The notes: generated by a model from the sequence alone, not told the origin. A stretch of DNA of 64,000 bases from Apostichopus japonicus (GCF_037975245.1 NC_092582.1:22282577-22346576); one strand, 5' to 3'; numbered from the stretch's first letter, positions 28,965-41,188 are shown. A program made the numbers and translations.

Positions 28965-31900
28965 ATGACCAAGCAAACAAGAAAGCGAAGTTCAAGCGGT
29001 AATTTTTGTCATAAGCCTCATAGCAATAGGCGATACGCAAATCAATTGTAAAGCCGTAGCCGCCCTAAGTTACTGTAACTAAGTATAACCTAGCCTAAGC
29101 CTACGTTAGGCTAAAATAGTCCTAGTCTAGTAGCATGGACACTGCGAAGTTCGGACACCTAAGCATTAAAACACTCCAAAACTATATGTTATGGTATAAA
29201 TCACCTGAAAATATACTTGATATGGTGGGGTCATTTTGGAGAGAATAACTGTAGATTCGTAGTTTTTCGTGAAATTGGCCCTTGCTGTAGCCTAGGTTGT
29301 CATGGTGATTGGTGAAATCGTGTATTTCTTAGGGGTGTCCGAACTTCGCAGTGTTCCGAACTTCGCAATACTGACAATACTACTACTAGTAGAACCAAGC
29401 CTAGTACTACTACTAGTAATAGTAGTTGTAAAAGTAAAACAAATAAAGGCCTTCACAAGTGACAAATGCAGTTCCTTGAATAGTTTTCCTCCTGCCACTG
29501 TCTTAAGAAAATGAAATTTAATTTAGCTGTAGTGTTAGTGTTAGGCATATGACAACAGATCAGGCCTTTTATTTTTAACCGGAAAAAATGCATTGCTTGC
29601 ATGTTATGGGTTTGAAATTCATAATGTGCAGATATTTTAAATCAAATAATAAAAATGCAAGAATGTCATTTTTTATGTCTCTCTTTAGAAATGCAAGATG
29701 GATCAGACATGGAGTCAAGAAAAAGGCAAAGGACTTGTGTGCGAGTTGCAAAGAAGAATGACAACAACAAACAAAAAGATAGCAAAGATGGGTAGGTCTA
29801 AATCTCTTTAATTATTCATATAGGCCTACTTGCTATTAATTAACAGTGTGAAGTACGTCAGGAAATATAGTATGGTTTGGTATTTTCATGTATTATTGGG
29901 ATAACAATGTACTTATATATGTCACAATCTATTATCAACGTAAGAGGCTGTGACAGAAGCTGTCACTCTGATGCTAACATCCTCAGTGTGCTAGCCTACT
30001 ACTATATCTAACCTCATCGGAATTGTTAGTTTTTCCTGAAGTTTACATGTCAGGGTGTTCGAAGTTTATCAGATCGCTGGATTTAATTGGTTGTTTATAT
30101 TCACATGAAGTGTTCAGCACTTTCATACTTAACTTTGACTTTGAACTCTGTTATTCACCTACCAGGGATGCTTCCAGCAGTGTAACAAAACAAGATGGAG
30201 AAAACAGCATATCAACAGAGGGTGCATCAACCATGACAGTTACTCCTGTCTTAGGTGAAACTTGCACTGTTCTACAATCAGAAAAGGAGAACTCATTAGC
30301 AGTTCAAATCACAAAAGAAGGTGGTAAGACTAGTGAAATTGGGGATGTAAAGAATGCAGACAGTGACAGTGGAAAGATTGAAGTAATGTCACAACTTGCA
30401 GATACAGGACAAACTAGTGGTGCTGGTCTTACTGGAGATACCTTACATCAAGGGATACCTGCTTGTGAGAAGAATTTGACAGTTGAAATGGACAGTGAAT
30501 CAGTTAAAGAGGATGAGGCAACATGTTTGATAACAGACAATTCTAAAATAGTGAGTGGGGGTTCCCCAAGGGGGACAGTTATAGATGAAAGTGTGCAAAA
30601 TGACAACAATGAAAGCAGGACAGATGAGTTACAAGTGATAAATATAGAAGATAAAGTTGAGTCAAGAGAAGTTCCTTCAATTGAAATGGAATCGTTACCA
30701 ATTTCCGGACAGATTTCCGCAGTCGATAACTGTCAGAATGAATCAACTGCAGTTGCCCAGTCAGTGGACGATTCATCAGAACAGAATATGATTAACAAAA
30801 CTGAAGCATTTGAAGATAAGGGGCTCACAGAATTGCCAAAAGGACAAGTAGTTGAGAAGGTGATATCCGATGATGTAAACAACACTAAAGATAACCTTGA
30901 AGTAGTGACAGAGAGAAATAAGGAGGGAACTTCAACATGTACTTCCACTCTTGAGGCTAGCACTGACTCTGTGAAGACTGCAGAAAATAGTTCTGTTGAT
31001 GGTATGTTGCTATAGTAATGAGGTACATAAGTCTAATAATTGTTTCAAGTATATTTCAGTTTTTTTTTAATACTCTATCACCTACTAAGCCAGACTATCA
31101 CATGACAAGGTTATGATTGCAACAGTTACAAGGGAGTTGGATAATGTTCATCATAGTGTTTATGGCAGTATAAAGGACTTAATGAAAGCTACCCTCGGCT
31201 TTCTGACTACTTCAGATAAAAAGGAAGGGTATCTTATTGTCACTCTATAAATCAGTTTGCCATGGATGCATGAAACTTCCATTGAGTCATAACAATAATA
31301 AATTTAGCATATCATTTCATCGATAGTCAGACTGTTTAAAAATGGGTCTGGACTTAACTGGATAAGTCCCTTTCTTCAAGATGAAACATTGACTGACTTG
31401 TGTCCAACAACTGATCTGACTTACTAGATTCGTCATTGTCTTTGATATAATGTTGCCTTTCATATTTTACTTCAAATTAATTTTGTTTATCCTTTTAGAT
31501 ATTTTGTCAAGTAAGCCAGGGTCGATGGAATCATCTGCCAAAGATGGAGACAACTTTGAAGCCTGCGTAGATTTGATGGATTTCACAAGCTCGCAGCTAC
31601 TCAAGATTGAGGCTGAGGAGTGTGACAAAATCAGCAAACCTGTTGGCATTGACACTCAGTCATCATCACATCAGATGACTGATCCACCAACACCTGATAC
31701 CAGTCAGATGGAGGAGAGGCAGGGTGATGGAAGGGCAAGAGAAGTCATGAGAAAGATGATGAAGGATCTTAATGAAATCAAGTGAGGAATAATGTCATTT
31801 TGTGTTTTAATCTTTTAATTTGACTGGTGTGTATAATCTTGATTATCTCTCTTAAGTGAAGCCCATTCAGTCTATATTTTATGGTTTTAAAGGAAGCAAT

Positions 31901-32479
31901 ACCTCTGAGAAGATGCAATTTTTTTGTATCGTTATTTGACTAATCATTTAATGCAATAGTAATTTTGTAAAATACACTGACTGTTGATTTGAACACTGCT
32001 TCAAAATTGAATTGAGAGTGACTGGCACAGATTCACTAGAAGACCAGGTTTATAGTGATGAATATTCCCACGCCCTCCCCCCCCCCCCCCAAAGAGAGGG
32101 AATGCACCATCTCACAGATCTACCAAAAGAAACAAAGTCAAGCACCCACCAACTTATCTACACATGACAGTCATGTGATTTTACACATATGATGTTTCCC
32201 AAACAAATACTCATCCTATCCCACGTCTCAGACATCCGTAAGCATTATGGAATGACAAGTAAATTTTAATACAATCTTTTCATTTTTATTAATCTTTTGA
32301 TATCAAGGTTGGTAACAGGTTCATTACTGTCTCAGATGTCGCAATACAGGAAACACCGCTCCCAGCGACAGCCGCAGCCATCTGCATTCAGTACGGCAAC
32401 TGCAAACCAGCCAACCTCGGGACAGTCTTTCCAGAGAAAACACAGAGGATCAGTCACATCACAGTTTAAAAAGTATTAG
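28965..32479 (+). CDS. Possible BRME1-like (meiotic recombinase recruitment) protein, 5 exons
   Basis: Exons 28965-28998, 29689-29791, 30166-31001, 31499-31781 and 32308-32479 join in frame through phases 1, 2, 1, 2 to give 475 aa. The N-terminus is basic (MTKQTRKRSSS, ESRKRQRTCVRVAKK). Exon 3 codes about 278 residues of acidic, Ser/Thr/Glu-rich, apparently disordered sequence. Exon 4 has a short hydrophobic/acidic motif, LMDFTSSQLLKIEAEECDKI, and then a helix REVMRKMMKDLNEIKLVTGS running into exon 5. The order basic start, long disordered acidic middle and terminal helix (DLNEIKLV then QYRKHRSQ) resembles the C-terminus of vertebrate BRME1 (C19orf57), which works with HSF2BP and BRCA2 in meiotic repair. 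This rests on pattern memory only. AATAAA occurs at 32,856 and 33,267. The gene model is firm and the identity tentative. Confidence 0.75.
29139..29354. mobile_element. MITE-like element with about 25-bp terminal inverted repeats
   Basis: ACACTGCGAAGTTCGGACAC at 29,139-29,158 (extending to 29,163) recurs inverted at 29,328-29,354 with a 2-bp difference. A second copy of TTCCGAACTTCGCA follows directly at 29,353-29,366. About 165 bp of non-coding sequence lies between. The size and inverted ends fit a miniature inverted-repeat transposable element in intron 1 of the BRME1-like gene. No clear target-site duplication was identified. Confidence 0.75.
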
Positions 32480-32855
32480 TGGAAACATCTTAGCATCAAA
32501 GAACACTATTTATTGAAGGCTTGTTCCTCCTCTGTCTTTTCATAAAGCCATTGTATCATTGGCAATGATTCAATATATCATATGTCAATGTGAGATCCAG
32601 TCTGAAATACAAACATTCATTCTTGACATATTATTATTCATTCATTAATTATTCACTGCTGATGGTAAGAGTATCTTGGACTGAGTTCTATGAAAGACAA
32701 AAAGTTATTACATCATTTTGCTATATTTCATAAAAAAATTCTCTCTCTCATTTTTTTTAGCTCAAAGTTGAGACTTTACCGCTAATTAGATATTGTATAA
32801 TATAAATAAGTTATATAGAGTTGTGGAAATCATTACGTAGTACATTTTATCACCA

Positions 32856-32861
32856 AATAAA
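32856..32861 (+). terminator. Candidate polyadenylation signal of the BRME1-like gene
   Basis: AATAAA lies 377 nt downstream of the stop codon at 32,479. A second AATAAA stands at 33,267-33,272. Confidence 0.35.
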
Positions 32862-33279
32862 TTTAAACATTAATGACGTATGAAAGGAATATCTTTTTAG
32901 TGAATTGCAGAGATGCATTGATGTTACTAAAAATTGATGACACCAACATTCCATAATTTAATCTCATATCCCAATAAGATGATGGGAAACAGTTAAGTTG
33001 TACATTTCTCGGATAGGGATATGATTTTTTAAGAAAGTTACTGGGAATTTTTTGCAACTGTTTATGTGAAGACCATTTCCTCAAAGCATTTTGTATCACA
33101 AAGATATACATTTTTCAAATTTGGCTTCTTCATGTTTGTTACATTGGGTATTCAGCAGTGTGCCTTGTTTCAGATTTTCCATTGTACGTTTTTAATATTT
33201 TATAGTTGATATATACTTTGGGATTGATAATTTAATTATTAAAGTTTCACGCTCCAAGGTTTGGGAAATAAACATGTTC

Positions 33280-34050
33280 AAACAAGCTACTTATTTGCGT
33301 CTATTGCTGTCTGTGTTATATTATGGGAATGTAAGAAGGGTCTTTAAGTAATTCAATAGCCATCCTACTGGATGAATTGATCAAAGATATTCTCTGTTCA
33401 GAATTCCGATGAGACTGTTTTCACCGTCACAATATATCAAATATATTCACAATGTAAAATATGTATTATGCAGTTATGCGTTCGATACATGAAGTGTTTT
33501 ACAGGATGTTGCCCCCCCCCCCCCCAACTCCAACTCCAGCCAACTGCACATGAAAACAACAAGGCATATAGAAGCTAGAGCCTACGGATGCAATTTGGTT
33601 ACGGTTTCCTCTATACAGTGCTCTAAAGTTTACACCGTGCGTAGCTCTAACGTTTTTTGGGACCACGCTTACGTCACATACACAAAACTGATGGTTAAAA
33701 CTGGCAGATCGACTGGAATGAAGAGGGTCCTGGTCACGTAGGCGCATAAATAGAGGCTTAACCAGCCCTTTTGTCTCTCCCCTTAATTTTGGTCTGATGG
33801 ACAAACTAGAGCATTTTGTGCCCGTTAAATGACATCGGACAGGTTAGTTTACTCCGGAACCCTCGGCGCTGAGCTTATAGCAAAAGAAAAATGGTTATAT
33901 ACATACACGGTGGTTAACTACAATTGTTTATTTTACGCTATAAGATGGAGAAGTTGGAATTCCCCTACCAATCCCGCCCGGTACTTCATTAGTTCGCTGA
34001 CTGACTTTACGCCAATTGGTGATTGTTGATAATTCATCGAGTAGTGGGTA
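33280..34050. other. Intergenic region upstream of the orphan gene
   Basis: Contains a 14-bp C run near 33,513 and small overlapping open frames (33,499-33,804 and 33,829-34,029) that resemble no known family. I see no gene. Confidence 0.5.
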
Positions 34051-34060
34051 TATATATAAA
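34051..34060 (+). promoter_or_regulatory. TATA box of the 926-aa orphan gene
   Basis: TATATATAAA followed by purine-rich sequence stands about 30 bp before a plausible start near 34,085. A leader exon would run to the donor AAATCG-GTAAGT (GT at 34,581) and splice to the acceptor TTTTATTTTCAG ending at 35,802, 52 nt before the first in-frame ATG. The combination supports a TATA-driven promoter with a 5' UTR exon of about 0.5 kb. Confidence 0.5.
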
Positions 34061-35074
34061 GACCATGATATTGAGTAATAACATCAACAAACCCAGTAGA
34101 AAAGATGCAGGCTTTCCTTGATGGTTGACTTCAGAAAGTCATTTAGCCAATACAGTTTTATGGCTTATTGGCACTCCGGTTCACGAGGTTAACAACGAAA
34201 TACAAACACCCCGACTGCTCGACAAAGGCATTAGCGACTTGACAGGGATTTCATGGATTTGAGTTGCATTTTGAAGTGGGTTATTATCGACCGTCACATA
34301 CGGCTTTTACCCTCCCATTCACCTCCCGGGTTACTTGATCGATTTAAGCAGAAAACACACACTCTTTGGGCAATTGTTACATCTAGAGACATGATTACAA
34401 CGTACCAACTCAGTGGTTATTAAATCAGACCGTTATAGCAAGGCTTAAGACTATATCACCATTTTAAAATTAATGCCAAGAGATGTTCGAGTGAAGTCGT
34501 AATTCTCTCAAAGCCAATGTGTGCTTGGCCATAACATTATCCTTCTAAAGCTCTCGGGCAGATTTGGTAACTGAAAATCGGTAAGTTTATCATTCTAAAC
34601 ATAAGATATTAAGTGTAAATGATAAATAGTGCTATGAAGATGAGTCAGGCCTGTATAGCGACCATGCTTGTCACAAGCTATTGTGCTCTCCGTCTGAGCC
34701 ACATTTCCAAAATGTGCGCAAAATCTTCAAAAGTTACAGGACACGAGGATTGTGCTTCAGCTGTAATTGATAATGCCCCTCTTTAAACGGTAAATGGCTG
34801 GTGTCCCGCCAAGTCGAAACGTCTGACTATACCGGTCTGATGTGAGTTCTTGCAAGTTACAACATAAGTCGTTTCAAAATTGGAGTGAAAAAATAAATCA
34901 TGGCTAACAAAGATCAGTCCGCTTTTATAAGAGTTTGGTTACCAAAGAAAAAAATAATCACAAACCAACATGTTGCTTGACTAAACTTTCCATTTATAAA
35001 CTGCATTTGTTTATTATTTTGTTTATCGTTTATTTGACATATGTTTGGCGACTAAAATAATCGCTAACTCATCA

Positions 35075-35107
35075 ATCGCTTCTCGACCTTCTGGCTAAGA
35101 TCATGTA
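35075..35107 (+). ncRNA. U2 snRNA 5'-end fragment (pseudogene or SINE head)
   Basis: ATCGCTTCTCGACCTTCTGG followed by CTAAGATCATGTA matches the first ~31 nt of animal U2 snRNA with two or three differences, covering 5' stem-loop I. The branch-point-pairing region, Sm site and 3' stem-loops are absent, so it is not a functional U2 gene. It lies in the first intron of the orphan gene. Confidence 0.75.
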
Positions 35108-35854
35108 CAACATTAGGTTCCCCTTCTAGGGTGACACAGTCACAGTCTCAATGCAAGGGGACTGGGTTGAGAGGGATCAGTCGTGCGGTTGTTTGGTTTT
35201 TCGTGCCCAAGTTCTTTCTAGCTATAGGGTGACTTTTTCTGAAAGAGTTTCCATTAATCTACATCACGTTCAGGATTTGAGACAAATGCAGTGAGAGATA
35301 AAATACTCGATATTGATGGATATGTGGCATGTAAAACACAGGTTTCGATAGTCTTCACCTTCCGTATTGATAGACAGAGGTGCAGTAACCGCCCGTGGAA
35401 AATAAAGGCGCCGACAGGTTTACAAGATACGGGTGGATCTATTTTGTGGGGGGGGGGGGGAAGTGAAAAAAGTGTATGTGTGTGGTAGGGAGGGAGGGCA
35501 ATGCATGTCAAAATGTAGTGAAGGGAATGGATAAGCAAGTCCCATATCATTGCTTTTGTTGAGATCAAGAAAAACAAAATTATTTCCCAGACTACAACTG
35601 TAGTACAGCGCGGCAAATGATGTCAGCACCCAGCTACATCTTTTCTTGATTTCCCGGTATACATAATATGCTTATCCACTTGCCACTGATTTTCAAATAT
35701 ATATACATGGTAGTCATAAATGTCTATAATGAATTACATACTTCTGTTGTGTTGTGGTTTAAAACGGAAATGTATATCTGTCTGGTTTGTTTTTATTTTC
35801 AGAGATCAGTTAATTGTTCCGACTATTATCGGTTAACCGTATACGACAATTGGC

Positions 35855-38800
35855 ATGCGTGAGCAATCGAACCAAAAAATCACAAAAGACGGTTATCGGA
35901 CCACGAGGGAAGACCCACCGATACGCCGACATATTTCAAGAGCTCAGTATCCAACGTACAGAGTTCCTTCATATATTACAGATGAAAGTGCCCTTCCAAG
36001 TCCAACCATTACTACATATGGATATCCACGGTATTCTTACGATGAAATAAGCATACCGTCTTATCAACCGCCAACATCGAACAAACATTCTTCCTCTTCA
36101 GATGTTAGTCAATTCGAGTTACTGAGTTATACCTCACCGGATTATCCACTGACGAGTTACCAAATCCCCGATGAATCGCAACCTGTGGTGCAACGGATGC
36201 AAATTTACGATATACCATCTTATAACTTACGCCGTTATAGCCCGCAGAGTCACAGCACTTTCCAGAAGAAAGATTCAGTTCCGCAATACAAGAAACATTA
36301 CCCGAAATTCCCGATACCGCGATATCAGACAAGATCGGGGACCATAGCACAGACAAATTTGGCAAGAGGCACCGCACGTGATGCCTTTCAAAAATAAGGA
36401 CACGGTATAAGCCCCTCTCCTGACACTTTCATTTCACTTTGTGATATCAAAAGACGCAGATAAGATTATTTCTGTAACTGCAGATGTAAAGAGATGGGCC
36501 TCAAGCGAAATTAAATACAATCTACTGTTTGTTACTTTTATTATTGACAGTTTGACATTGGTACTTGATGAATATTCATTAGATGACGTAGTTTGCATGT
36601 CATCGATCGTTTCAACGATGAACGAATGCTCGGCTCTTATAAGAGACTCTTACATTGAGAGACAACTGTTAGAAGAAACAGACGATGATATTTCTTGGAA
36701 AGAAAACCAAATCATCGGTGAAAACCTGCAAAAGTCGTGGCTTGATGTGTGTTCTTGGATTCCAAACGGTGCGGGCCAATTTCGTCGTCATAGCAACGAC
36801 AACAAAAGCTCGAACCAATCCAAGCCTCACAGTAAACTCGGGGCGAATTTACGAACAACTACACAAGCCCATGCCAAGCGAATACAAGGCGCAAACTTCC
36901 GGAAAGGTGGACAATGTATTGAATTTCATTTCAAACATTATAATAATCCGAAGAAATATATCGAGCAGTACAGAAGATTCCATACATTTGGAGGTCCTTT
37001 GGAGAGACTGTCTTCTCGAGAAATAACGACAAGGGAACGAAATAGAGAAGTGAACAATACAAGCAGAGATTTCACAGAAGAACAAGCAGGTTATCTACAT
37101 TTTGGGCAACCATTTACTCCACTCAAATCTTGTCTTCAAAATGGAGGCATGAAACGTAATTCCCCAGATATTGAGCTTCAGTTACAACTCATTTCTCGTC
37201 GACCAGCTACTACGATACAAGGACATAGCCTTGTGAACGACAGAAGTGACTTAAAATACCACGCAAGCTTTTCTGGTAATACAAGTTTACCTAGCTATTG
37301 CGCTTTAACAGAAACCGCCAAATCTCGCCGACGAACGGGGAATAAAGGAGTTTCTAGGGTCAGAGGTTACGAGAGTACAGGAAGTAGTACACAGAGGCAC
37401 TCTGCCGATGCGTTATTGTATGCCTCTAATATCTCTTACAGAGCACCACCTCATACTGCACCGACCGATACGTTTAGAAAATCCTTAGAGGTTCATCTGC
37501 CTCATGGAGAGAAGATGGTACTGAAAAATAATAAACTCTACTCTTGGGAACAGTCCTCGTTTACCGATGCCATCGACAGTAATTATCAACAAAGCATGAT
37601 GGGACACAGTGCGATTCCCCGTGCCCCTTACATGCCCGGATCACTTATCAAGCACTTACCTCCGACATTCTTCGCTGCGAATCAGAACCACAAGTCAACA
37701 GACGTACTTATAGACAAACCATACAGGTAAGCAACAGACGCACAGATACACAAACCCTACAGGTAAGCGATACATGCAGTCATTTGGCGGAAAGATGTCG
37801 ATCTCAAACGACGCAGCAAAAATGACCATAAAATACACACACTTTCATCACATTTTATTCGTATAGTTTTTTTGTCCTGTCAGTATCCATGGAGATGAAT
37901 TGTTATTTGCGACAATTCTTCATCATGACACTCCATTAACAAGATTCTTTCCCTCTTCAAGTATGCATAGCTTAGTGAATGGTCTCTTCTCTAACGTCAT
38001 TATATTGTTCAATAGACGACAGTATTATAACGGGTAATCGCACGAGTCGTCCATTCTTCAAAAATAACATTAATAACAATAAGAAATAAAAAATTAATAA
38101 ATATAGAGGACCCCCAAATTTGTGTAGTTTATTTCCTACAGTGATTTAATACAGTGATTTGAGCCAAGGTTATGGTTAACAACTACGTACCGGTACGCCA
38201 TTCAGGGCACAAAAAGAAAAAAAAATAGTTTTTTTTCACTGTAGAGATATAATGTCAGCCATAGAAACTGTGACCACGTGATAATGGCAATGATATTGAA
38301 AATATAAGATATACCAGAAAATAATTTTTACAAAAAGCAAAAACGTCGGGTCAGGTAAAATATGATAAATGCTAAATGACAAAGTCCTTCAGATGAATTG
38401 CGAATGGATCGTTACAAACCCTTAATTAGATACCAATAACCTTTCCTGTGTAGTTCTTCATTGTAGTTACGTAATCGTAGTTAGAAATCCTTGTAGTTAC
38501 GTCATCATTAGTATACTTCTCTCTCTTCAGTTTTGTGCCTGTAAAGCCACCAGCCATCCCATCCGAAAAAAGGGTAAAATACTTCATATTTTGTTCTTTC
38601 TTTATCATACATGTACCATCATCAGTATTTTTCTACAGCACCTCCTCTATACTAACTATTATCACTTATTTGCATCTTCTCTGTTTACCGGGTTTAAATA
38701 CATGAAGTTGTTTTTACGGTTGTTGAAGAAAACCTGTTCAGCTAAGAGAGTCAAGACAGAGCAAAACAAAACAGGACAACGAAACGAACGATACGAGGCG

Positions 38801-41188
38801 ATGCAAGTTGTTAACGAGTTAAATTTGATCACCAGACACTGTAGTGGTGTAACCATGGAGGTAAAAACAGTATTTGGTTGTTGAAAAACACAAACTGTGT
38901 ATCAAAGACGGAAACGCACGGCAAGATAGGATAAAAGATACCACACAGCAAGAAAGAACGAAACGCCAGCAATTCCAGATAAGAAAACGTGATTACTCTC
39001 CTAAATGTACCGTGATGCAAGAACTTGGAAAATGAATAACACACACTATCGGTTACCCGCTCGGTACCACTCCCCCCCCCCCCCTTCGAACCCCTCTTCC
39101 TCCAACGCCCTACAAATACGGCACTTACTGAACTGTAGATATGTGGGTAAGGAAATAACCAGTTGAATATTCTGTCCCACTCCATCTTAGTGTTGATTCC
39201 CGACCCGTTGCTAAAGTCTTTCTTGACTACGCCACTGTTAAGTTAATAAAATCAAAGCTAACCAGTATTAAGAAGTGTCGGAAAGTCTATTGATTTTGCA
39301 GTGACGCCACGTGTCGATAAACTGATCAGCCAATTATAATAAGCGCCAGCAACTTACATCAGATCTAGCACTTTATCACTGGAAGCTAGAATGTCTCTCT
39401 CATATAAGCTTCCAAGTGTTCTTATAACTTCCATTGATACTGCGAAAGTCTGCTCCTTATCACCCCACTCCTCACCTCACTGGTCCCTCATCCCATCACC
39501 CAATTTGAAATGACATGCACGTTATTCTTTCAACCACTGGTAAGTTAAGATATTGCTCGTTTTTGCCCTGTTTCGTATTTTTTCAATATACTAACATCAT
39601 TGTGCCAAATTTCCAGACATTTGTAAAATACTAGCGCAACAGGCCGTCAATCCTTCCCCTCTCGTCCCCTACCGTCCCGTCCCCTACCGTCCCCTCCCGT
39701 CCCCTACCCTACCCTCCCGTCCCCCACCCCGTACTAGCATGCCCTGCTGACAGTAATTAGCTATATCTAAGTATTACTCAAACTAAGAATACAACTGAAT
39801 CTATTCAAACTATATTAACATCACTTCATTCGTCAGTAACTAATGATTCATCTTGTTACTACTTTCTTGGACAGAGACAACGCAATAAATTGTTCGACTG
39901 GAGTTACAGTTGATTATATGGATTCTGATGGGAGCTATACGCCCATGGTAGAGGAGAGGAGACCACAACATACTGAGATAATGCTAGAGAACTTCTACAA
40001 AGAACTACTGGCCGCAGCGCATCAACTTCAACGCGCGCAGCCGGGGAAGGTGAATGTCGTTCCCACTGTTCTCTGTTTGTATGAATAAACTGGATATCGA
40101 GTCGGTGATGTTTGAAATTCACATCCGGAGGGGGTGGGGGTACGTGTTGATCTTTACGGTCCTTGTGGTTAAATCCCAAATGTTATCCTTTTGACCAAAA
40201 TTATACATTTTTACGTACTTTAAAAGAAATTGCTACTAAGCTTCTAAACGTCAGAATTTTAAATATTATCTTGACTTGAAATGTTTCTTCCATGAATGTA
40301 AGTAGTGGTCACCATACAAAGAGAAAATATATTTTTGCACGTCAGCAGGTATTAGAGAAGGACAGGATCCCTCGCCCTACCTCCCAAACCAACAGTGTCG
40401 CCTCTTCCTGGGAGCCAAGACTTGCTGAATCAGTTCTGCGAATATTCAAAGGCGACAACACGGCTAAGGGGTCAAATGTCAAAGGTCAACCAAAGTCGGT
40501 ATCAATCTCGCAAATTATTGATCATTGTATGCCAATCAAAACGGAAGATGAGAGAACTGCCAGACTGAAGCATGGACGAGTATATATGGACTACCCAACA
40601 GGTAGCGAGGGTCAAAGGTCACGAGTTCAAAGGTCACCTCGACAAACACACAATTATTCAGGTTGTAGCCCGGTTACAGAGAAAGAAGCGAGTCCAATAG
40701 CTAAGATTGAACATAGTAATTCGAAAAAGGTAGCTACAACAACTATTCTTAAACTGTGTTCTAAACACAAAGAATATGTAAACAAGGGAGAACGGTTTTC
40801 ACCCAAACCTGCAAACATTCTTTCTGAAAACATGTCTTTATCGAAAAATAACAATATTACAACAAGCTTCACATCAAAAAGGCAGCAGGAATGTAATTCT
40901 GATGGAACCGATTCGACCACGAAGTCAAAACTAGGCAAAGAAATAGCTCACCACAGGAGAGCATCGAAACAACAAAAGAACGATTTCCACAAGTACGTAT
41001 CGAGCCACTCGCAAGCAATGTTTGCAAACAGTGCGCCCTCATTGAACAGCCACGGTATGCAGACATATGTCAAACCATCAATTAAAAGAAATGTAAGTAC
41101 TGAGGCAGGATCTAAGGATCAAAATGAATATTCGTATAATACAGTCTACCATGTACGATTAGGAAACCCTTGCGATAAGTCTTCATAA
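35855..41188 (+). CDS. Unrecognised 926-aa Ser/Tyr/Gln-rich protein, 4 coding exons
   Basis: I do not recognise this protein. The best in-frame chain is 35855-36377, 36484-37726, 39875-40049 and 40349-41188 (926 aa plus stop), with a UTR leader exon upstream. Exon 1 encodes a Pro/Tyr/Ser-rich segment with repeated P-S/R-Y-x pairs (RYSYDEISIPSYQPP, PSYNLRRYSPQ, FPIPRYQ). Exon 2 opens with the only likely folded part, a helical stretch YNLLFVTFIIDSLTLVLDEY to about SYIERQLLEE, then becomes basic, polar and low in hydrophobics. Exon 3 encodes an acidic helix (EIMLENFYKELLAAAHQLQR). Exon 4 is Lys/Ser/Asn-rich and probably disordered. No signal peptide or membrane segment is clear. The first coding junction is the weak point: a 106-bp intron with donor GTGATG; without it the first open frame would stop at 36,397. 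The last two junctions are strong. A linker or scaffold protein is a guess only. Confidence 0.7.
39655..39728. repeat. CCGTCCCCTA pyrimidine-rich repeat
   Basis: A run of CCGTCCC and CCCTACC units, all pyrimidine except scattered G and A, lies in the long intron of the orphan gene. Confidence 0.8.

Noticed and set aside
30023-30165. N-terminal extension of the large open frame at 30,023
   Set aside because: It lies before the acceptor ACCAG at 30,165. Upstream exons at 28,965 and 29,689 join in phase to 30,166 and give a basic start, so this part is intron.
35075-35107. Functional U2 snRNA gene
   Set aside because: Only the first ~31 nt match; Sm site and 3' stem-loops are missing.
35254-35616. 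120-aa minus-strand open frame
   Set aside because: It crosses a long G/C homopolymer and low-complexity sequence, overlaps the intron of the orphan gene and resembles nothing known.
38591-38884. 97-aa open frame with acceptor- and donor-like ends in the orphan gene
   Set aside because: Neither junction phase fits the neighbouring exons, whereas 37,726 joins 39,875 directly in phase. It could be a rare cassette exon, but nothing supports this.
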